The translations under genes were made by a program, and so were the position numbers. This document shows, in pieces, positions 42,681-49,668 of a DNA stretch of 49,668 nt. The number at the start of each line of letters is the position of its first letter. Position 1 is the stretch's first letter. Below the pieces are notes generated by a model, which ran no database searches, was not told the origin of the DNA, and saw only the letters and a list, made by a program, of their open reading frames with translations. This stretch comes from Candidatus Hydrogenedentota bacterium (lineage in GTDB: Bacteria > Hydrogenedentota > Hydrogenedentia > Hydrogenedentales > SLHB01). The stretch lies in assembly GCA_016215105.1 (NCBI GenBank), contig JACRLJ010000066.1, forward strand, positions 62,317 to 111,984. Direction: 5' to 3'.

Positions 42681-42736
42681 AGGGACAGACCCCGAGTTTT
42701 GCGCAAACTGCCGCGCGAACGTCGGGGTCAGTCCCT
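42681..42736. repeat. Inverted repeat AGGGACAGACCCCGA / TCGGGGTCAGTCCCT
   Basis: 14 of 15 bases pair (42681–42695 with 42722–42736) around a 26-base loop. The GGGAC-GAC words also occur in the R1 repeats, as in REP-type elements. Confidence 0.6.
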
Positions 42737-42797
42737 AGCGCGTCATTGGGGCGACGGCGTGCGGTGACGCGCTGACCTGCGGCGCCAGCCGGAGCGC

Positions 42798-42833
42798 CGC
42801 GCGGCCGTGGCGTCCTGCGCGTTGAGTTCCACA
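42798..42833 (+). repeat. Short dispersed repeat shared with 36641–36676
   Basis: CGCGCGGCC, TGGCGTCC, GCGCGTTGAGTTCCACA in the same order as the other copy. Confidence 0.55.
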
Positions 42834-43061
42834 CGTGAATTCAACTGTCAAGTTACCCCGCGCGAGCCGTGCCGGACCCGAATCCCACCCAGTGCCGCCA
42901 TCGCCTCCATAACCACATACATAACAGTGACTTATGCCGTCGGACCCCTTGTTTCGAGAACGCGCCTGTCTCCCGCGCCCAGAATCCCTAATCCCCCATG
43001 TCTTTGTTCTTCAATCTGCGCGTATCTGTGCTGCTATCCGTCATCTTCATTCCGTTCGCGC

Positions 43062-43198
43062 GGGAGGGTCGGCGTCCTCGCCGACCGGCCTTGGCACGGG
43101 TAACGCGCGGAGGGGTAGATCCGTCGAGCGCGCGGAGAGGTCCTTGCCGAACGGCGGATGTATGGACGACGATGGTCGGCGGGGACGCCGACCCTCCC
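43062..43198. repeat. 25-bp inverted repeat bounding a 137-bp segment
   Basis: The arm 43062–43086 (GGGAGGGTCGGCGTCC …) and the arm 43174–43198 are reverse complements with one mismatch in 25. An 87-bp non-coding interior lies between. Confidence 0.65.
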
Positions 43199-43399
43199 GA
43201 GGCACACGCGTCGCCACCATTTGTCAGACCCTCAGGGCGCCACCCTGTTTTGATTGAGTTTCTGCCGCCGAAGCCGTTTTGGCTGCGGCTATGCCGCGCT
43301 ATGCGAATCTGTGGACAGCATTCTTCTGACTATCTCCGGCAGATCGTTCTCGACTCTCTGAGCTCTGTGCGTTCTTTTGCGGCAAGACGTCTTCCGGCG

Positions 43400-43479
43400 C
43401 CGAAAATCGTGTTTCCCCCCAATTTCCCCCGGTTTTCCGGCCAACGACCGCCCAACAAGCCGAAACAACTGCCCATTAC
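43400..43479 (+). repeat. Direct repeat DR1, right copy
   Basis: Counterpart of 42202–42279; the pair bounds the repeat nest. Confidence 0.6.
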
Positions 43480-43517
43480 ATATAGGGAGATATTGGAGGC
43501 CGCTACCGTAGCGCAGG

Positions 43518-45962
43518 TCAAGTTCCGGGAGGCACAATGGTGAAGGACCAGACCTGCGCGGTGTCTTTTGGGAGCGTGAGTGATAGTCCCCCTGCGAGGC
43601 CTGCGGCGGGGAGCTTTCGTTCTTCACCGGAGATCAGGTTCTTCAGGACGTACGCGGTATCCGGGCGCAGGCCGCGGATGGGAATCGTTGCGCTGTCGTA
43701 GGGCGAGGCGGCGGGACGGTACGCGCACAGGAAGCCTTCCTGCGACTTGGGATCGATGAACTGCCAGCCCACCCAGTTCACGGGCGACGCCGACTGATCG
43801 AAGAGGGGGTAGTAGTCTTCGTTGATGAATCGGCGGACGTGTTTGTATGCCGCGATGGCCTGGCGGATGGCGTCTTTCTGCGTTGGGTTCAGCGCGCGGA
43901 AATCGAGTCCGAATCCGAGCGGGCCGGCGAACAGCGCGAGCACGTCATCCTGGCTGCGGAATTGGCAGTAGTTGGTATTCAGAAAACCGCCGGGCAGAAA
44001 GTGATTGCCGCCGGTTTCGTGGAAACGCATCAGCGGCTGGTCAAGCGTATCGTCGCTCTTCCAGTAGCTATGGCCGCGCCGCATCGTCTCGAGATCGATC
44101 CGGCGGCCGCCGCTTGCGCATTGTTCGATGAACAATCCCGGATGCCGGCGCATGAGTTCGTCGAGCAGCGCGTACAGGCCGTTGATATAACGGAGCTGGA
44201 CCAGGCCCTGTTGCTCCGGCCCTTCGGCGCTGCCCCACGAGTCGAGCGGGTCAATGTTGAAGTCGTAACGAATCCAGTCAACGCCAACCTCCTTGATGAT
44301 GCCGCTCATCATGTCGAGGATGGCGGTTCGCGCCGCGGGATCGCCGAAGTTGATCAGGTTCTTCCCGAGAAGCCATTCGGGATGTTCACGCTGCCAGCGC
44401 GAACCGTTGGCCACGCGCTCCGGTTCAAACCAGAGCCCGAACTTCATGCCTTGTTGATGCACGTGATCGGCCACGGCGCGCAATCCGCGCGGGAACTTCG
44501 CCGCGTTCACGGTCCAGTTGCCGACCCCTTCCGGGAAGTCGCCGTCAAACCATCCGGCGTCGAGGCAGAAGTAATCCAGCCCGAGGCCGGCGGAGGCGTC
44601 GGCCAACTCGCACAGCATCTTCTCGTTGACGTTGTTCGTGAAAGTGAACCACGAGTTGAACGACACGGGCGGTAACGGAAGCTGCCCCTCCAAAGGGGCA
44701 GCGTAATGCGCGCGAATAACCCGGCGGAGAGCGTTGGCCCCTTGCTGCGTGTCGCCAGTGAATGGAACGAACAATGCGCCGGGCATGACCACACGTTCGC
44801 CCGCGGGGACGCGGAACTTGCACGGGTCCATTCCGGCCACGAGGCGCGTGGCCTTGCGCTGGTTATCGTAGGCGGCGTTGCACGTCCACTGGCCGGACCA
44901 CGCGAGACCGGCCGCAAACGCCATGTTGCCCGGAAGGCGGGTTAGCATGAAGAACGGCAAGTCGCCGTTGCTCGATCGCCCGCCGACGCTTGCAAGGCTC
45001 TTGCTGCCGAGCTGCGTCGATTCCGTCTTGAATCCCGTTCGCTCGTTGGCGCCGGTTAGACTGCCGGTCATCCCGCCGGAGGAACTGAGCAGCGCCAGTT
45101 GGCCGTCGTGAGCGGACGCGGAAAAGTCGATGGAGCGCACGGACGATATAAGGCCGCTGGGCTGGCCCGACGCGGCCTCGAACTCCCAGCGGAGTTCGCA
45201 CGCGGCCGGGTCGGCGTAAACCGTGGCGCACAGTGTCGCCGCGAAGCCCGTGGTCCCGTCCTTCCACGTGCGGCGATATTCTGTGCCACGGTCGCCTTTG
45301 CGGCTCGGGCCGGTCTCGCTCTTCCACGAGGCAAAGACCTTCCAGCAATTCTCCCCGTCGTAGTCAAACGAGGTAGGGACATCCTGGAACAAGCGGCTAC
45401 CAAAGAGGTCGCCCAGATACAACGTCTTGCCTTTCACTACGACCGACGCCTCGGCCCAGTCCGACTGATCGTACGCGTTGCCGTCGCCCGCGTCGCCGAT
45501 GGCTAGGACCAACTCGCGGGCGCCAGCGAGATCGACGTTGACTTCACGCGGCTCTTCGCCTCCCCGGCACACGGGCGAGGTGTAGCGCTCCTGGCCATCG
45601 ACGATCACGCTGAAGATCGCGCTGCCCCGGGTCATCGTGTCGTTGTTGTGGTCAATGCCGACCCACGCGTGGAAGGATTCGGCGGGCTCGTTCAATTGAA
45701 CGACGATGCGTCCTTTGCTGTGCGCGCCGATGCCCTTCGTAAACTGCCGCGCCCCAATCTGGAGCGGCGTCATGGTGTGGCAACACGCATCGCGCGTCGG
45801 CGCGCCGTAATCTTGTGTGGCCGACGTGATCGCCAACGGCGCCGGCCGGTCCGAGACCGCGCCGGTCAGACCGGCTTGCGCCAGCATCCGCTCGATCTCT
45901 GCTGACGCAGATGAAGGAACTTCTCCCGCCGCGCCCAATAACGCCATCAATGCGATGATCAT
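43518..45962 (-). CDS. Exported GH36 alpha-galactosidase with NPCBM domain
   Basis: 814 residues from ATG 45962 with GGGGAG upstream. Longer in-frame starts (to 46223) would run through the divergent promoter region and are rejected. The signal peptide starts MIIALMALLGAAGE. An NPCBM carbohydrate-binding domain follows (GIGAHSKGRIVVQL; GIDHNND). The catalytic GH-D barrel shows FCLDAGWFDGDFPEGVGNW, the nucleophile Asp567 in RYDFN and the acid/base SDD (636–638, in YWKSDDT). The C-terminal beta domain ends in VWSFTIV. GH36 enzymes release terminal alpha-galactose (or alpha-N-acetylgalactosamine). The active residues are intact. It is divergent from the C25-like surface protein. Confidence 0.9.
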   Translation of the reverse strand: MIIALMALLGAAGEVPSSASAEIERMLAQAGLTGAVSDRPAPLAITSATQDYGAPTRDACCHTMTPLQIGARQFTKGIGAHSKGRIVVQLNEPAESFHAWVGIDHNNDTMTRGSAIFSVIVDGQERYTSPVCRGGEEPREVNVDLAGARELVLAIGDAGDGNAYDQSDWAEASVVVKGKTLYLGDLFGSRLFQDVPTSFDYDGENCWKVFASWKSETGPSRKGDRGTEYRRTWKDGTTGFAATLCATVYADPAACELRWEFEAASGQPSGLISSVRSIDFSASAHDGQLALLSSSGGMTGSLTGANERTGFKTESTQLGSKSLASVGGRSSNGDLPFFMLTRLPGNMAFAAGLAWSGQWTCNAAYDNQRKATRLVAGMDPCKFRVPAGERVVMPGALFVPFTGDTQQGANALRRVIRAHYAAPLEGQLPLPPVSFNSWFTFTNNVNEKMLCELADASAGLGLDYFCLDAGWFDGDFPEGVGNWTVNAAKFPRGLRAVADHVHQQGMKFGLWFEPERVANGSRWQREHPEWLLGKNLINFGDPAARTAILDMMSGIIKEVGVDWIRYDFNIDPLDSWGSAEGPEQQGLVQLRYINGLYALLDELMRRHPGLFIEQCASGGRRIDLETMRRGHSYWKSDDTLDQPLMRFHETGGNHFLPGGFLNTNYCQFRSQDDVLALFAGPLGFGLDFRALNPTQKDAIRQAIAAYKHVRRFINEDYYPLFDQSASPVNWVGWQFIDPKSQEGFLCAYRPAASPYDSATIPIRGLRPDTAYVLKNLISGEERKLPAAGLAGGLSLTLPKDTAQVWSFTIVPPGT

Positions 45963-46082
45963 GATTGCTCTCCCCGCGTAAGTTCCCACACGACTTGACG
46001 ATACACCGTTCTCTGCGCTGCGTCTATTCTGCCCATCGCGGCCGCGTTCCGCAAGCTGCCGAATACCTGAACCGGAACATTC

Positions 46083-46111
46083 TTGACAGGTGGGAGCGAT
46101 TGGGTTAGTCT
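46083..46111 (+). promoter_or_regulatory. Strong sigma-70 promoter of the surface-protein gene
   Basis: TTGACA (46083–46088), a 17-base spacer and TAGTCT (46106–46111), the same build as 9588–9616. Confidence 0.75.
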
Positions 46112-46134
46112 GACACCTCGCCAAGGCATAGGTT

Positions 46135-46195
46135 GAGGTTTGAGAACTAAGGCCTGCACGAACGGGACCGCTCTTTCGTGCGGGCTTTTCGTTTT
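46135..46195 (+). promoter_or_regulatory. Conserved leader with terminator-like hairpin, second copy
   Basis: AGGTTT followed by GAGAACTAAGGCCTGC (46142–46157), the same words as at 9645–9672. Stem 46149–46162 pairs with 46175–46188 (two wobbles), loop 12 bases, then CGTTTTC. It lies between the promoter and the ATG at 46293. Confidence 0.6.
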
Positions 46196-46292
46196 CACCC
46201 GCAATCGGCGTCTGCGGCGGCAAGCAGAGATACTACGAACGGGCACGCGCGAAACGCGGGCGGCTCGCGGCGCGTACGGTGGAGTAAGCACG

Positions 46293-46694
46293 ATGGGCAG
46301 ATGGCTTACCAGATCAACGAATTCGCTGCTCCCATTCATCGCGATTCTTGTTTCGACTCTTATCCCTGGCGTTTCGCACGCGACGATTTCCCAGGACTGG
46401 GCGATTCGGGCGAGCGCGGTGGTTCAGGAGTCCCCGGCGCGGATTACGTTGAACTGGCCCGCCTCGACAGGCACGGGATCGATCTACGTCTACCGTAAGC
46501 TGGATACGGATACTACCTGGGCGGCGTTCCTGGCCACGTTGGCGAGCACCGCGACGCAGTATGTGGACACGACGGTGTCGGTGGGGACTGCCTACGAATA
46601 CCTGCTGTTTCAATCTGACGCGACGATCACCTCGGGGCGTCGAGGCTACGTGTACTCGGGAATGAAGATTCCCTTGGTGGAAAGCCGGGGATAG
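46293..46694 (+). CDS. N-terminal part of the C25-like surface protein, ending at an in-frame TAG
   Basis: 133 codons from ATG 46293, with GGAG eight bases upstream. The signal peptide includes LLPFIAILVSTLIPGVSHA. An FN3-like domain follows (RITLNWPASTGTGSIYVYRK … AYEYLLFQSD) and the reading ends VESRG-TAG at 46692–46694. The same frame continues without a break as IVLIVGNTFSSALSSE, which is the start of the next domain. The TAG therefore looks like a nonsense change within one long gene, not a natural end. Confidence 0.65.
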   Translation: MGRWLTRSTNSLLPFIAILVSTLIPGVSHATISQDWAIRASAVVQESPARITLNWPASTGTGSIYVYRKLDTDTTWAAFLATLASTATQYVDTTVSVGTAYEYLLFQSDATITSGRRGYVYSGMKIPLVESRG

Positions 46695-49668
46695 ATAGTT
46701 CTGATCGTGGGCAACACCTTCAGTTCGGCTTTGTCCTCGGAATTGGCCCTCCTTCAACAAGATCTCGTAGGTGACGGCTGGACCGTCTTGCGTCACGACG
46801 TAAACCGGTCAGACTCGGTTCCAAGCGTCAAGTCGCTGATTCTGGCGGACTACACCGCGGACCCGGCGAACATCAAGGCGGTGTTTTTGTTCGGTCATGT
46901 GCCAGTACCGTACTCCGGCAACTTGAATCCCGACGGCCATCCGGATCACCAGGGCGCCTGGCCTGCTGACGTGTTCTACGGCGAGATGAACGGGACCTGG
47001 ACGGACACGACGGTGAACACAACCACGGCCACGGACCCTCGCAATCGAAATATCCCCGGAGACGGCAAATACGACCAGTCCACAATTCCCACAGCCGTAG
47101 AACTTTGGGTGGGTCGTGTAGACTTGGCGAATATGCCGGCGTTTCCGTTGAGCGAACTGCAACTCTTGCGGCAATACCTCAACAAGGACCATGACTTCCG
47201 CCAGAAGACAACAACCGTTCAATCCCGGGCGCTGGTTTCAGACAACTTTACAGGTTTGGTGGAAGGCCCCGCGCAAACCGGATGGCGATTCTCGGCTTTG
47301 GCCGGGGCGGCCAGCGTGTCGGCGGGCAGTTGGTCCACCTTGACGTCGAACGATTACCTCTTGGCCTACGGTTGCGGAGCGGGAACCTACACCAGCGCAG
47401 GCGGAATCGCAAGCACGGCCAATTACGCGTCGAGCACGTATCGCGCGATGTTTCAAATGCTGTTTGGGAGCTACTTCGGTGACTGGGACAACTCGAATAA
47501 CTTTCTGCGGGCGCCGCTGTGCAACCGAACGTATGGGCTGACCTCGTGTTGGGTGGCGCGTCCGCATTGGTTCATTCATCACATGGGTCTGGGGAAACCC
47601 ATTGGTCACGGGATGCGTTTGTCCACCACGAGCTCGTTGTATTACATGAGCTACTCGGCAAGCCAAGCGCATATCGCGTTGATGGGCGACCCCACGCTTC
47701 GCCTTCAGTATGTGCTGCCGCCAACTGGGGTTTCCGCGATTCCTTCCGGGAGCAATGCAAGCATATCCTGGACGGCGTCGGCGGACACCGGCATTTTGGG
47801 ATACAACATTTACCGGTCTACGTTGGCCGACGGTCCTTTCACTAGACTCAACGGCGGCCCGCTCGTCGCGGGCACAACGTACTCAGACACCTCCCCGTTG
47901 GGAGGCGGCGCCACGTACATGATTCGCGCGGTGCGTCTGGAACAATCGTCGTCGGGGACGTACTACAACGCCAGCCAGGGGGCGTTCGCGTCGTACACGC
48001 CTTCCGCAACACCTCCTCCGGCGCCAGTGATCACGACCGACGGAGGCAACGGGGCGGGCGTGGACTACACCACCAACAACGCCTCACTGACGTTGGCGGG
48101 AACTTGCGACAGCAGTCTGGTCTCGATTCAAGTAAACGGCTCGACTACCGGAGTGACTTACACCGCGGGCCAGACAACGTGGTCCTATTCGGGCACATTA
48201 TCCGCGGGGGCGAATCTGTTCAGCGTTACCGGCACGGACGCGCAACCGCTGACCTCCAGCGCGGACACCATAACGATCAACTTGGATACCACGGCGCCGA
48301 CCGTGAGCATGAGTTCTGTTGCGTCGTCGCCGACGAATGCCAGCCCTATTCCGGTGACGGTCACATTTAGCGAGAGCGTGACCGGCTTCACGGCGGCGGA
48401 CATCAGCGCAAGCAACGCCACGGTGAGCGGCTTCTCCGGTTCGGGATCGAGCTACAGCTTCAACCTCACTCCAACTGGCCAAGGCCTGGTTACCGCCGAT
48501 ATCGCGGCTGGAATGTGCATGGACGTGGCCGGAAATGGCAATACCGCCGCGGCGCAGTTCTCGCGGACGTACGACTCGCTGGCGCCCACGGTGAGCATGA
48601 GTTCAGCGACGGCGTCTACCACGAACTCCAACCCCATTCCCGTGACGGTAACGTTCAGCGAGAGCGTAATGGGGTTTGCGTCGGGGGACATCACCTCAAT
48701 CAACGCGACGGTGAGTGGCTTCTCCGGCTCAGGTTCGAGCTACAGCTTCAATCTGACTCCGACCGGCCAGGGTGTGGTTACGGCGAACATCGCGGCCGGA
48801 GTGTGCGTGGACGCAGCCGGAAACAGTAACACCGCCGCGGCGCAGTTCTCCCGGAGCTATGACTCGGCGGCGCCGACCGTAACCATGGCTTCCGGAACTC
48901 CGTCGATTACGAACTCCAACCCGATTCCCGTGACAGTTTCGTTCAGCGAGAGCGTGACCGGCTTCACGTCAGGGGACATCAGCGCGAGCAACGCGACCGT
49001 GACCGGTTTCGCCGGCTCAGGTTCGAGCTACAGCTTCAGCCTGACCCCAAGCGGCCAAGGCGCCGTTACGGCCAACATCGCGGGTGGGGTATGTGTGGAC
49101 CCGGCGGGAAACGGCAACACCGCCGCTGCGCAGTTTTCACGCACCTTCGATTCAGTAGTACCCACGGTGAGTATGAGTTCCGCAACGTCCTCTCCGACGA
49201 ACACCAGCCCTATCCCGGTAACCGTGACGTTCAGCGAGTCCGTGACGGGCTTTACCTCGGGAGACATCAACACGAGCAACGCGACGGTGACAGGGTTTAC
49301 GGGCTCGGGCTCAAGTTACAGCTTCAATCTGACTCCGAGCGGCCAGGGTGTAGTTACGGCGGACATCGGCGGGGGGCTTAGTATAGACGCCGCCGGCAAT
49401 GGCAACGGCGCTGCGCCCCAATTCTCCCGGACGTACGATTCGGTGGCGCCGACGGTAAGCATGGCTTCGGCAATATCGTCTCCGACGAACACCAGCCCTA
49501 TCCCGGTTACGGTGACGTTCAGCGAAAGCGTGACAGGTTTCACTTCAGCGGACATTATCGCGTCGAATGCCACGGTGAGCGGTTTTGCGGGCTCCGGCGC
49601 AGGCTATAGCTTTGACTTGACGTCGAGCGGCCAAGGCGTGGTTACCGCGGACATCCCGGCCGGGGTGT
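46695..49668 (+). pseudogene. C25-like / FN3 / Big_12 surface protein, main part (stop-interrupted, C-terminus outside window)
   Basis: The frame stays open from 46695 to the window edge (991 codons). It begins with a Rossmann-like domain related in layout to gingipain-type (C25) peptidases: AVFLFGHVPVPYSGNLNPDG, LLAYGCGAGTYTSAGG (Cys candidate), FGSYFGDWD, SLYYMSYSASQAHIALMGDPT. The His/Cys pair cannot be assigned firmly, so peptidase activity is uncertain. An FN3-like domain follows (NASISWTASADTGILGYNIYR), then an Ig-like linker and at least five Big_12-type repeats of exactly 96 residues. It is exported and probably anchored on the surface; any sorting tail is outside. Whether the upstream TAG is read through, real or an error is open. 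Confidence 0.65.
48300..49668 (+). repeat. 288-bp tandem repeats encoding Big_12-type Ig domains
   Basis: Units start at 48300, 48588, 48876, 49164 and 49452 (the last cut by the window), each exactly 288 bp. Conserved codons give SPIPVTVTFSESVTGF, GSGSSYSFNLTP, GQGVVTA and DAAGNGNTAAAQFSR. Confidence 0.88.

Larger units (their letters stand above)
42109..43517. other. Gene-free repeat nest
   Basis: Between the helicase and the GH36 gene lie at least six repeat structures (see 42202, 42283, 42393, 42681, 42798, 43062, 43400). Open frames across the tandem copies only translate the palindrome in different phases (VPKLYLG, SFPSCTWEC) and are not genes. Confidence 0.6.
45963..46292. other. Divergent intergenic region of the GH36 and surface-protein genes
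   Basis: Toward the right it contains the promoter at 46083–46111 and the leader hairpin at 46149–46195. No clear promoter was recognised for the GH36 gene. Confidence 0.5.

Noticed and set aside
42416-42775. 119-codon frame across the tandem array
   Set aside because: It translates the repeat units and their palindromes (SFPSTTWER-type peptide), a known source of false genes.
43062-43198. Complete insertion sequence in the repeat nest
   Set aside because: No transposase frame lies within or next to the inverted repeats. At most it is a non-autonomous element.
45963-46223. Longer N-terminus for the GH36 protein
   Set aside because: It would read through the divergent promoter and leader hairpin, and the signal peptide starts at 45962.
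46692-46694. Reassignment of TAG as a sense codon in this organism
   Set aside because: Other intact genes in the window end normally at TAG.

Overview
This is a GC-rich bacterial window. It suggests a large-genome, glycan-degrading environmental bacterium of the Planctomycetes/Lentisphaerae/Hydrogenedentes kind. The clues are a PEP-CTERM exported protein, a BlaI–M56 regulator pair, a MoxR–DUF58–BatA–VWA operon, many exported glycoside hydrolases, Big_12-type Ig repeats and abundant short dispersed palindromes between genes. The phylum is an inference. No rRNA, tRNA, CRISPR array or transposase gene was seen.

Layout. 1–931 (minus): a GT-C type membrane glycosyltransferase cut by the window edge. 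1023–4630: a BlaI-type repressor with two operators over its own promoter, followed by an M56 membrane metalloprotease carrying an unusual secretin-like/coiled-coil/propeller tail broken by a frameshift. 5116–6063: ribokinase. 6276–9137: an O-antigen-ligase-like membrane protein fused to a long TPR domain. 9588–10870: a strong promoter, a terminator-like leader hairpin and a PEP-CTERM protein. 11382–22472: a tightly coupled operon (MoxR ATPase, DUF58, BatA-like, DUF4175-like, VWA/GATase-like, caspase-like, DUF4159), followed by a thioredoxin-domain protein. 24087–34285: a same-strand cluster of exported glycan-active proteins (GH43-like propeller, GH127-like, GH39-like, GH95-like and a six-hairpin glycosidase broken by a frameshift) with a DMP19-like protein among them. 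43518–45962 (minus): a GH36 alpha-galactosidase with an NPCBM domain. 46293–49668: a large surface protein (C25-like peptidase region, FN3-like and Big_12 repeats) interrupted by an in-frame TAG and running off the window.

Between these lies an accessory stretch, about 34370–43517. It holds a membrane protein and a truncated duplicate of it, a PIN-domain toxin with a small downstream partner, a 1.4-kb gene-free AT-richer segment with iteron-like repeats and hairpins, a two-gene HNH nuclease plus SF1 helicase/PLD nuclease/zinc-ribbon module that resembles a phage-defence system, and a 1.4-kb nest of nested repeats.

The most interesting points are the HNH–helicase–PLD module, a promoter-plus-leader element shared by two unlinked exported-protein genes (9588–9716 and 46083–46195), the caspase-like protein that has lost its catalytic histidine, and a palindromic repeat that has become coding sequence inside the GH95-like gene. 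Three reading frames in the window are interrupted (about 4070, about 33985 and 46692). They may be real lesions or assembly errors.
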